A DNA stretch of 10,494 nt, from the NCBI GenBank assembly GCA_027081495.1, contig JALWKJ010000215.1:1-10494 (forward strand), in the 5' to 3' direction. The notes below the pieces were generated by a model that did not search any database, was not told the origin of the DNA, and saw only the letters and a program-made list of their open reading frames with translations. Both the position numbers and the translations under genes were made by a program. This document shows, piece after piece, positions 1 to 6,026 of the stretch. The stretch comes from Campylobacterales bacterium. GTDB lineage: Bacteria > Campylobacterota > Campylobacteria > Campylobacterales > QNZT01. Within the stretch, counting starts at the first letter, position 1; each line of letters starts with the position of its first letter.

Positions 1-128
1 AAAATGAGTGTTTCTTTTAGCGCTTTAATTTCGATTTTGACGTTTGATTTGGATATTTCATTTATTTTTATAACGATATCGTTACCAAGAATTATCTCTT
101 CACCCGCTTTTCTTGAAAGTATTAGCAT
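1..128 (-). CDS. csrA: CsrA carbon storage regulator, RNA-binding protein (3' end outside window)
   Basis: CsrA is a small dimeric RNA-binding protein that binds GGA motifs near ribosome binding sites and changes translation or mRNA stability. The first 42 residues are visible. They open with the signature MLILSRKAGEEIILGNDI, including the beta-1 residues L4 and R6 used for RNA contact. The ATG at 128-126 lies 29 bases inside the end of truB and has a GGAG Shine-Dalgarno six bases upstream, so it is translationally coupled as the third gene of the uvrD-truB-csrA operon. Residue 33 is E and residue 37 is L, where CsrA proteins usually carry G and P (the G-x-x-A-P segment). The rest of the protein, including the conserved R44 region, is outside the window. 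The identity is secure from the N-terminus; full function cannot be judged. Confidence 0.93.
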   Translation of the reverse strand, partial: MLILSRKAGEEIILGNDIVIKINEISKSNVKIEIKALKETLI

Positions 129-954
129 AGTTAACTCCGTTTAACAAATATTTCACCCGATCGTCCTTGATCTGTATGATTGAAAACATTTTATCCAATT
201 TTATCAGATATTCTCCTTCATCTTTTATGGTAAAATCTTTAACTGATACTTTTTTCCCTAGCAGAATGTCGTTTTGCTCTTTTAGATAAAAGTTCTCTTT
301 CAAATCAAGATAAAAAAGCGGATCAAGCTCTTTTTCTCCTTCATATACGAATTCTCCCTCAGATAATCTCTCAAGAGCGCTTAAAGCCCCGTTACAGCCT
401 AGTTTTTGCGCTATAAGAAGACCTATGCTTCTTATATAACCCCCTTCGCTTATAGATATTTCAAATGTTAAAAAAGGGTGTGTATAGTGCAAAAGTTTTA
501 TATCGTATATCGTTGAAGCGATCTCTTTTAGTTCTACGATTTCATTGGATCTAGCGAGTTCATACGCCTTTTTACCTTTTATCTTTTTTGCGCAATATTT
601 CGGCGGTAAATATTTGATCTCTTTCAAAAAACTTTTTAATACCGTTTTTATTTTTAAATCGTCAAAAGGTTTTAAAGAGTCTATTTTTTCGATCTTCTCT
701 ATATCCAAAGTATCGCTTTTCGCGCCAAGCCACAAAGTAGCGCGATATCTTTTGGGAGTTTTTTTTAAAAATCGAAAAAGTTTCGTATATTTTCCAAAAG
801 CGACTATCAACACGCCTTTAGCAAAGGGATCCAAAGTTCCTGAAAAGCCGGCTTTTTTAACGCGGTACTTTCGCTTTATCTTGCCAAGATAGCGGTTTGA
901 GCTAACAAAAGGAGGTTTGTAAACGACAAAAAGCCGTTCATCAGTTTTTTGCAT
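100..954 (-). CDS. truB: tRNA pseudouridine(55) synthase TruB
   Basis: TruB isomerises U55 to pseudouridine in the T-loop of most tRNAs. The 284-residue product shows the family motifs in order: KKAGFSGTLDPFAKG with catalytic Asp42, the Y70 plus LGAKSDTLD segment, PPKYCAKKIKGKKAYELAR at about 117-135, and GGYIRS at 171-176. The usual His of GHTGTLDP is Phe here; from memory this is common in Campylobacterota. I chose the ATG at 954-952. A TTG one codon earlier lies inside the helicase stop, whereas the ATG has AAAGGA five bases upstream and overlaps the helicase TGA by one base (TGATG), a classic coupled start. The end overlaps csrA by 29 bases. Length and motifs are intact, so it should be functional. 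Confidence 0.96.
   Translation of the reverse strand: MQKTDERLFVVYKPPFVSSNRYLGKIKRKYRVKKAGFSGTLDPFAKGVLIVAFGKYTKLFRFLKKTPKRYRATLWLGAKSDTLDIEKIEKIDSLKPFDDLKIKTVLKSFLKEIKYLPPKYCAKKIKGKKAYELARSNEIVELKEIASTIYDIKLLHYTHPFLTFEISISEGGYIRSIGLLIAQKLGCNGALSALERLSEGEFVYEGEKELDPLFYLDLKENFYLKEQNDILLGKKVSVKDFTIKDEGEYLIKLDKMFSIIQIKDDRVKYLLNGVNYANTFKKSG
130..145 (-). promoter_or_regulatory. Candidate CsrA-binding stem-loop over the csrA Shine-Dalgarno
   Basis: Read on the minus strand this is GTTAA-ACGGAG-TTAAC: a perfect 5-bp stem closing a six-base loop. The loop holds ANGGA, the core of known CsrA sites, which are preferentially presented in hairpin loops. The GGAG is also the csrA Shine-Dalgarno, six bases before the ATG. 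Bound CsrA would block its own translation. The structure is seen directly; the regulation is inferred from the family. Confidence 0.5.
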
Positions 955-2999
955 CAAATCCTTTCTACAAAAGACGCCAGTATATCTCTTTGCGTGCCGC
1001 CGAAATTGATTTTGAGTTTATACTCTCTTTTTACTTTGCTCACTTCCAATACTCTGCCTATACCGAAAACTTTGTGTTTTACCAGCGTTCCTTTTTTAAA
1101 AGATGTCGTTTTTTCCAGTTTTAAAGATCCCTTATTTACCCCGCACTCCGCTAAAAAACGGCTTTTGTTAAGTTGCGCTCTTTTTCCTTTGTAGTAACGG
1201 CTTGAAGAGGAGCTAAGCGTCAGCTCTTTTTTAGCTCTGGTAATCGCGACATAGCCCAGCCGCCTCTCCTCTTCTATATCGCATCCGTCTCCTATAAGAG
1301 GAAAAAAACCCTCCTCAAGACCTATAACGAAAAGATGATCAAATTCCAAGCCTTTGCTAGCGTGTATGCTCATGATGGATATACTTTGTTCGTCTATTTG
1401 ATCTTGATCGCTTTGGAGCGTGATATCGTTTAAAAAATTCTCTAAAGTCGTATCGGGATTTTGGATGATAAAATCTCTATAAAGACCGTAAAATTCATCG
1501 ATATTCAATACTCTTTCCATCGCGTCGGGAAGTTGTGAGTAATAATTTTTTATACCGAAACCGTCTTCGAGCGCGTCGATAAGATCATATGTGCTCTCTT
1601 GCGCTTTTTGAGAAAGAGTATCGAGTTGTTCAAAGAACTCGGTTAACGAGTTAAACGCTTTTTTGCTTATTGATTTTTTAAGTTCCTCTTTGTTGTTTAA
1701 AAAAGCGTTGTGCATAGAAGAGTTGTTTTTATATCCTAGATCTAAAATCTTATCTACCGTCGCTTTACCCAATCCTCTTTTTGGTTTGTTAATGATTCTT
1801 TTTAATGAAAAGTCGTCATGCGGGTTGGTGATGACTCTAAGATACGCGATAATATCTTTGATTTCGGCTCTTTCGTAAAATTTGACTCCCCCGACCATTT
1901 TATACGGTACGCCCACACGGTTAAGTCCCTCTTCAATCGATCTTGAAAGAGCGTTTATCCTATACAGCACGGCGATCTCTTTCGGATCGACGCCCGAATC
2001 TATTAGCTCTTTGATTTTTTTCGCGATAGCTCTAGCTTCCGCATTTTCATCGTCATGATAAAGCGTTGTTATCTCTTTACCCTTATCTTTGGTGCTTTCT
2101 AAGGTTTTTCCTAGTCGGTTTCTATTATGTTCTATAAGTTCGTTCGCTGCTTTTAAGATAGCGGTAGTGGAGCGGTAATTTTTTGTAAGTTTGATGATTT
2201 TCGTATCCGAAAAATGTTTGTCGAATTCCAAAATATTTTTTATGTTGGCTCCTCTCCAGCCGTATATGCTTTGATCGTCATCGCCGACGACGCATAGATT
2301 GTTGTGAGAGAGTGTAAGTTTTTGCAAAAGTTTAAATTGCAAATCGTTAGTGTCTTGATACTCATCGACGAGGATATATTTGTATTTTTGGCTTATTTGG
2401 CGGCATAATTGTTCGTTTTTTTCCAATATTTTATAAGGGAGCGCTAGAAGATCGTCAAAATCGACTAGATTGTTTTGATCGAGATACTCTTCGTAGTGTT
2501 TGAATATCTTTGCGATTTTTTTATAGTTGATCATTTGCGCGGCGTCGATAGCTTCGTCGGGATCGATAAGATTATTTTTAAATCTCGATATTTCGCTCGC
2601 GATCATAGGAATCGGAAGATCTATATCAAAACTTTTTATTATCCGTTTTTTATCATCCGTGTCTATTATTACAAAATTATTCGAACGACCCAGTTCATTC
2701 ATGTGAAATTTTAAAAAAAGCAACCCGAATTTATGAAATGTGCATAAAAGAGGCGGATAATCGATTTTTTTCTCAATAAGCGAAAGCGCTCGGTTTCTCA
2801 TCTCTGATGCCGCTTTGTTCGTGAAAGTGAGCGTCAAAATGCTTGAGGGAGGAATGCCGTTTGCAATCAGATACGCCACTTTTGAAGTGATGGTTTTCGT
2901 TTTGCCGCTGCCCGCGCCCGCTAAAATAAGAATAGCTCCATCAATCTGTCTGACCGCCTCGCTTTGAGCGTCGTTTAATTGCGCAAAGATTTTTTCCAT
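954..2999 (-). CDS. uvrD: UvrD/PcrA-type superfamily 1A DNA helicase
   Basis: This is a 3'-5' DNA helicase for repair, replication restart and removal of protein-DNA blocks. The 681 residues carry all SF1A motifs: Q-motif LNDAQSEAV (8-16), Walker A GAGSGKT (28-34), motif Ia TLTFTNKAASEM (56-67), Walker B DEYQD (212-216), motif III GDDDQSIYGWRG (239-250), motif IV KNYRST (273-278), motif V SIHASKGLEFD (544-554) and motif VI GYVAITRAKKEL (582-593). The C-terminus, about 637-681 (GTLVKHKVFGIGRVLEV), matches the Tudor-like domain of UvrD and PcrA, which in those proteins contacts RNA polymerase. This favours UvrD/PcrA over Rep. It is the first gene of the minus-strand operon with truB and csrA. 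The first ATG is chosen; its Shine-Dalgarno is weak (GAG about seven bases upstream). The 5' leader is predicted to be only about 15 bases. Confidence 0.95.
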   Translation of the reverse strand: MEKIFAQLNDAQSEAVRQIDGAILILAGAGSGKTKTITSKVAYLIANGIPPSSILTLTFTNKAASEMRNRALSLIEKKIDYPPLLCTFHKFGLLFLKFHMNELGRSNNFVIIDTDDKKRIIKSFDIDLPIPMIASEISRFKNNLIDPDEAIDAAQMINYKKIAKIFKHYEEYLDQNNLVDFDDLLALPYKILEKNEQLCRQISQKYKYILVDEYQDTNDLQFKLLQKLTLSHNNLCVVGDDDQSIYGWRGANIKNILEFDKHFSDTKIIKLTKNYRSTTAILKAANELIEHNRNRLGKTLESTKDKGKEITTLYHDDENAEARAIAKKIKELIDSGVDPKEIAVLYRINALSRSIEEGLNRVGVPYKMVGGVKFYERAEIKDIIAYLRVITNPHDDFSLKRIINKPKRGLGKATVDKILDLGYKNNSSMHNAFLNNKEELKKSISKKAFNSLTEFFEQLDTLSQKAQESTYDLIDALEDGFGIKNYYSQLPDAMERVLNIDEFYGLYRDFIIQNPDTTLENFLNDITLQSDQDQIDEQSISIMSIHASKGLEFDHLFVIGLEEGFFPLIGDGCDIEEERRLGYVAITRAKKELTLSSSSSRYYKGKRAQLNKSRFLAECGVNKGSLKLEKTTSFKKGTLVKHKVFGIGRVLEVSKVKREYKLKINFGGTQRDILASFVERI

Positions 3000-3021
3000 T
3001 GTAAACTCTTGTTTTCTTTAC

Positions 3022-3050
3022 ATTATAGTTAAAATTGATTTAAATGTTAA
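3022..3050 (-). promoter_or_regulatory. Sigma70-like promoter of the uvrD-truB-csrA operon
   Basis: On the minus strand, TTAACA (3050-3045) and TATAAT (3027-3022) are separated by 17 bases. That is five of six matches at -35 and six of six at -10 with ideal spacing. The predicted start is near 3015, about 15 bases before the uvrD ATG. In an AT-rich region chance matches occur, but both boxes, spacing and position all agree. Confidence 0.65.
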
Positions 3051-3070
3051 TAATAAAGCTTTTTATTATT
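3049..3070. repeat. A/T inverted repeat between uvrD and lysR
   Basis: AATAATAAA (3049-3057) and TTTATTATT (3062-3070) form perfect 9-bp arms around GCTT. The dyad abuts the -35 box of the uvrD promoter. It could be an operator or a weak hairpin. Because the arms contain only A and T, chance is a real alternative. Confidence 0.4.
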
Positions 3071-3085
3071 TACATTTATATTATT

Positions 3086-3104
3086 TTTTGTTATCATAAC
3101 AAAA
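3086..3104. promoter_or_regulatory. Perfect 19-bp palindrome, candidate LysR-type operator
   Basis: TTTTGTTAT-C-ATAACAAAA has 9-bp perfect arms around a single centre base. It contains T-N11-A (3089-3101) inside a dyad, which is the classical LysR-type recognition rule. It lies 34 bases upstream of the lysR start and about 50 bases upstream of the uvrD promoter. A possible lysR -10 (TATATT, 3077-3082) would put the transcription start inside the palindrome, consistent with autorepression. The palindrome is seen directly; the binding protein is inferred. Confidence 0.6.
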
Positions 3105-3138
3105 GATTATCAATTTTATTTACTCATAAGGATGAATT

Positions 3139-4038
3139 ATGCTTAAGGACTTTTCTAAATTGGGGACTTTTTTAACGGTCGTAAAAGAGCGAAGTTTCTC
3201 CAAAGCCTCAAAAAAGCTGGGTATATCGCAACCGGCGGTAACCCAGCAGATAAAGTGGCTTGAAGACTACATCGACGGAAAAATCGTAGAGAGAAAGAAA
3301 AACGGTATCACCTTGACTAAAACCGGAGAAGAGTTGTATAAAGTGGCTCTTAGACTCGATAAATGCGTTAGCAGCGTAGAAAAAGAGATTATTCATATCA
3401 TGAATAAAGAGCTTACATTTATAGTCGGCTCCTCTTTTACGATAGGCAACTATGTTTTACCCTCTTTTTTAAACGATATAAAAGACGCTATTAGCAACGA
3501 TGTTCTTATACAGGTAGATATTTCAAAAAATGTGCTCAGCGCGCTTATAGATAAAAAAGTCGATCTCGCTATTATAGAGTCTCCGATTTTTTTAGACGGC
3601 ATTATTTATCGTGAATGGCTTGAAGACGAGTTCGTGCTTTTTAGCAATACTCCTTTTCCTAAAGTAGTAAAACCCGAGATGTTAAAGTATTATAGTTGGA
3701 TTTGCAGAGAAGAGGAGTCTCATACCAGAAAAGTTATAAGCGAAGCGTTTGAAGACGCGAATCTCGAGTGTAACGCTTTTGATATCGCTACGACCGTAAC
3801 GAGTCCCACCGCGGTTGTGCAGACGGTTTTAAAAGCTCCCAAAGAGGGAAAACAGACCGTCGGTATAATCTCAAAATATTCAATTAACGACGAGTTGGAG
3901 AGTTCGAAACTTTATGCGACGAAAATCAAAGGTCTTGAATTTAAAAGATCATTTTATCTGGCATATCTTAAAGAGAGAAAACATGACGCTTTCATAGACA
4001 AAGTAGTGAATTTCTTTATGAGAAAGAGAAAAATTTGA
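3139..4038 (+). CDS. LysR-family transcriptional regulator
   Basis: This 299-residue protein has normal LysR-type length. Its N-terminal winged helix-turn-helix spans about residues 3-62, with the recognition segment FSKASKKLGISQPAVTQQIK (20-39) followed by LEDYIDGKIVERKKNGITLTKTGEEL. Residues from about 90 onward are the periplasmic-binding-protein-like effector domain. LysR proteins usually act as tetramers, sense a small molecule, and control themselves and often the divergent gene. The effector cannot be told from sequence. The ATG has AAGGA six bases upstream. The divergent neighbour is uvrD-truB-csrA, an unusual target, so autoregulation is the safer guess from the palindrome at 3086-3104. 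The protein ends in a basic tail, MRKRKI, whose codons form one arm of the inverted repeat shared with the convergent gene. Confidence 0.92.
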   Translation: MLKDFSKLGTFLTVVKERSFSKASKKLGISQPAVTQQIKWLEDYIDGKIVERKKNGITLTKTGEELYKVALRLDKCVSSVEKEIIHIMNKELTFIVGSSFTIGNYVLPSFLNDIKDAISNDVLIQVDISKNVLSALIDKKVDLAIIESPIFLDGIIYREWLEDEFVLFSNTPFPKVVKPEMLKYYSWICREEESHTRKVISEAFEDANLECNAFDIATTVTSPTAVVQTVLKAPKEGKQTVGIISKYSINDELESSKLYATKIKGLEFKRSFYLAYLKERKHDAFIDKVVNFFMRKRKI

Positions 4039-4053
4039 TTATTTTCTCTTTTT
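4021..4053. terminator. Possible bidirectional terminator or shared inverted repeat at a convergent junction
   Basis: AAAGAGAAAA (4023-4032) and TTTTCTCTTT (4042-4051) are perfect 10-bp arms around a 9-base loop that contains both stop codons. An outer A-T pair and a G-T pair extend the stem. T-rich sequence follows on each strand, but the stem is A/T-rich and the U-tracts are short, so termination strength is doubtful. It lies exactly where lysR and the minus-strand operon meet and is the only candidate terminator for either. Confidence 0.4.
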
Positions 4054-4488
4054 GATTAAGTCTCTGTTTTGAGGATTAGATAAAAAAATGTTTGTAGATT
4101 TTTCGATATTCGCTTTTTTGGGTTTGTGTTCGGGCGGTATCGAGAGATTTATAAAAACGGGAGTATCGTCAACTATTATTTGGACGATCGAGCTAAGCGG
4201 TATCGTTACGAAACTGCCGACATTTTGCTGTCCAAACCCCGCTTCAAAGTAGAGATTTTCTTCATCGAAGTTACATGTTTCGTATGTATATTCGGCTATT
4301 ACAAAAAGAGTTATAGGTTTAAAGCTTTCGCGTATTTGCGAAGGCAAAACGGGATCGAATTTTATCTCAGAGATATTTGTAAGTATGGAAAAATAGACCC
4401 CTTTTGATAAAAGAAGATCGATTATCTCTTTCATGTGCAAGACCATAAGAGAGTTAAAATCATGATCTCTGAGAAAATTTTGTATCAT
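4039..4488 (-). CDS. Putative SspB-like ClpXP adaptor (stringent starvation protein B fold)
   Basis: No annotated family is certain. I read this 149-residue protein as SspB-like. SspB proteins deliver ssrA-tagged and other substrates to ClpX. The layout fits: an N-terminal helix (about 15-30, MVLHMKEIIDLLLSKG), a beta-rich core with FDPVLPSQIRESFKPITLFV (44-63) and YFEAGFG-QQNVGSFVTIPLSSIVQII (80-105), then a VDDTPVFINLSI segment (106-117). These line up by eye with the SspB pattern of F-x-x-x-F-G, then V-x-I/V-P-hydrophobic-A/S-A/S-hydrophobic, then an F-rich strand. Residues 118-149 form a charged, low-hydrophobicity tail ending RDLIKKRK, resembling the flexible linker plus ClpX-binding peptide of SspB. 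It is the last gene of pyrB-pabB-pabC, 22 bases after pabC. The first ATG has only a distant AAGG. There is no signal peptide or membrane segment. The fold call is inferred from memory-based alignment. Confidence 0.6.
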   Translation of the reverse strand: MIQNFLRDHDFNSLMVLHMKEIIDLLLSKGVYFSILTNISEIKFDPVLPSQIRESFKPITLFVIAEYTYETCNFDEENLYFEAGFGQQNVGSFVTIPLSSIVQIIVDDTPVFINLSIPPEHKPKKANIEKSTNIFLSNPQNRDLIKKRK

Positions 4489-4504
4489 TTTATAAAAAAC
4501 CTTG

Positions 4505-4521
4505 TAACATTTAATATGTTA
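4505..4521 (-). repeat. Intercistronic hairpin at the pabC stop codon
   Basis: On the minus strand, TAACAT and ATGTTA form a perfect 6-bp stem whose 5-base loop contains the pabC stop codon. Five bases downstream of the stem comes a run of six T, overlapping the leader of the next gene. It could weakly attenuate the SspB-like gene or stabilise the upstream message. All-but-two stem pairs are A-T, so the effect may be small. Confidence 0.35.
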
Positions 4522-5092
4522 TTTTAATATCTTTTAGCTCATAAAAACCTATCATAGCGTTCATTATAGCGATTTTTACGGATGATTTTAACTCTTTTAC
4601 TCCAAAATCTTTAGTTTTTAACAAATTTTGTTCAATTAACGACGCTCTAAGAGTTCCTTTAAGCAGAGGGTGTTTTGGAGTAAACCAATTAAGACCGTCG
4701 TAAATTGCGATATTCGCGATGGAAGTGTCCGTTATGAGGTTTTCTTTTATGATGATGATATCGTCAAATTTACTATTTAGTATTAGAAGGTTTTCTATTT
4801 CACTTCTATCGATAGACTTAAAAGGATAAGAGATATCGGATTTTACGCAAATAAAGTTTTGGAATTTTTTTATCGCGTATGGATGAAACGATATATCTTT
4901 TATTTTTGTATCATATATCACTTTGCATCTATAAATAGTATTGTTTTGGGGAGGCGTTATAAAATTTTTTAGATCAAAATCCGTTTTTTTTCCAAAAACG
5001 GATTTTATGGTTTTATTTAATCTGCTATTGTGTTGTTTTAGATTGTAAATTTTTGAATTCTCGATTTTTATAGTTTCAAAAAAAAGGGACAT
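4511..5092 (-). CDS. pabC: Class IV PLP aminotransferase-fold protein, likely aminodeoxychorismate lyase PabC
   Basis: PabC removes pyruvate from 4-amino-4-deoxychorismate to give p-aminobenzoate for folate synthesis. The 193 residues show the fold-type IV pattern: ETIKIENSKIYNLKQHNSRL (6-25) with the early H21 and R24, a candidate PLP-lysine K92 in YPFKSIDRSEIENLL, then NSKFDDIIII, LITDTSIANIAIYDGLNWFTP (119-139) and LLKGTLRASLIEQ (143-155). The family usually has T-E-x-x-x-S/A-N; here it is TDTSIAN, and the protein is shorter than E. coli PabC (about 270 residues). Its start overlaps the end of pabB by 17 bases, and this pairing with a PabB is the best evidence for a lyase rather than a branched-chain or D-amino acid aminotransferase. 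Confidence 0.8.
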   Translation of the reverse strand: MSLFFETIKIENSKIYNLKQHNSRLNKTIKSVFGKKTDFDLKNFITPPQNNTIYRCKVIYDTKIKDISFHPYAIKKFQNFICVKSDISYPFKSIDRSEIENLLILNSKFDDIIIIKENLITDTSIANIAIYDGLNWFTPKHPLLKGTLRASLIEQNLLKTKDFGVKELKSSVKIAIMNAMIGFYELKDIKITY

Positions 5093-6026
5093 AAATTTTC
5101 TCTTTCATCTCGTTATATTCGCTTTTTGCGTCGCTGTCTATCGTGATACCGCCGCCGCTTTTATATAGATATCCCTTTTTTGTCTTTTCGATAAATCTAA
5201 TCATAACGGCGCTATCGAGATTTTCTCCGTCAAATAGACCAAAAACCCCCGTAAAATATCCTCGTTTATAGTTTTCTACTCTTTTGATGATTTTTGTCGT
5301 GCTGCTTTTGGGCGCTCCGGTAATAGAGCCTGCGGGAAGCATCGAAACGAGTATATTTCCAAGTTCGTTTTGCCAATTGTTTTTTAGACGCCCTTTTATC
5401 TTTGAGCTTACTTGCAAAAGTTCTCTCTCTCCGGCTTTGATTTTATCTATATATCTAAACTTTTTAACTCTTACTTTAGAGGCGACTTTTGAAAGATCGT
5501 TTCGAAGAAGATCGACTATCATTACATGTTCTGCCATCTCTTTTTTGTTGTTTAGTATTTTAAAGTGGGAATCTTTTATTTTCGCGTCTATGGTTCCTTT
5601 CATGGGGTATGTGTAGATATGATCTTTTTTTATTTTCACAAATCTTTCCGGAGAGAAACAGACGAAACGATTTTTATAAAGAAGTTTAAATTTCGCGTCG
5701 CTTTGTTTGTATATCTCCTCGAGTGAGAGATCGATTTTCAGTTTCGAGGCGAATGTGAGGTTTAAAAGGTATGTATTTCCTTTTTCTATCTCTTTTATGA
5801 TTTCGTCAAAAGCCTTTTTATATGTTTTAAAATCGACGCTTTCGTGCGAATAGGGGATCTTTAAACTTTTAGATTTTGTTTTGGAGTTGATATCAAATAA
5901 AATATTTTCGTTAAGAGTCTCAAGCGGATGGATTTCAAAATTTTTTAGATCAAAATCGATCATAAAAAAAATCGCTTCCCTTTTTTTTCCGTAATCGTTT
6001 AAGATAGACGCGATTTTTTCTCTCAT
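5076..6026 (-). CDS. pabB: Aminodeoxychorismate synthase component I, catalytic domain (PabB)
   Basis: PabB converts chorismate and ammonia into 4-amino-4-deoxychorismate. The 316 residues correspond to the chorismate-binding domain: GNTYLLNLTFASKL (83-96), FSPERFV (124-130), PMKGTID (141-147), EHVMIVDLLRNDLSKVA (166-182), MLPAGSITGAPK (229-240), RGYFTGVFGLFDG (255-267) and SGGGITIDSDAKSEYNEMKEKI (290-311). K143 in PMKGT is the lysine that in E. coli PabB attacks the ring; anthranilate synthase has Ala in PIAGT, so this is PabB rather than TrpE. It is shorter than the roughly 450-residue E. coli protein and lacks most of its N-terminal part. The glutaminase PabA is not in the window. The start forms an ATGA overlap with the pyrB stop, and the end overlaps pabC by 17 bases. 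Confidence 0.92.
   Translation of the reverse strand: MREKIASILNDYGKKREAIFFMIDFDLKNFEIHPLETLNENILFDINSKTKSKSLKIPYSHESVDFKTYKKAFDEIIKEIEKGNTYLLNLTFASKLKIDLSLEEIYKQSDAKFKLLYKNRFVCFSPERFVKIKKDHIYTYPMKGTIDAKIKDSHFKILNNKKEMAEHVMIVDLLRNDLSKVASKVRVKKFRYIDKIKAGERELLQVSSKIKGRLKNNWQNELGNILVSMLPAGSITGAPKSSTTKIIKRVENYKRGYFTGVFGLFDGENLDSAVMIRFIEKTKKGYLYKSGGGITIDSDAKSEYNEMKEKIYVPFF

Noticed and set aside
545..892. Plus-strand open frame of 115 codons
   Set aside because: It is antisense to truB, whose motifs are intact, and its translation is low-complexity with no family pattern.
952..957. TTG start for truB one codon before the ATG
   Set aside because: The ATG is better placed from AAAGGA and makes the one-base stop-start overlap.
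954..2999. Rep helicase
   Set aside because: A C-terminal Tudor-like segment of the UvrD/PcrA type is present, which Rep lacks.
4126..4407. Plus-strand open frame of 93 codons
   Set aside because: It is antisense to the SspB-like gene, which has operon context and a recognisable core; the antisense product resembles nothing.
5076..6026. Anthranilate synthase component I (TrpE) instead of PabB
   Set aside because: The motif is PMKGT with the PabB lysine, not PIAGT, and the gene is paired with a PabC-type gene.
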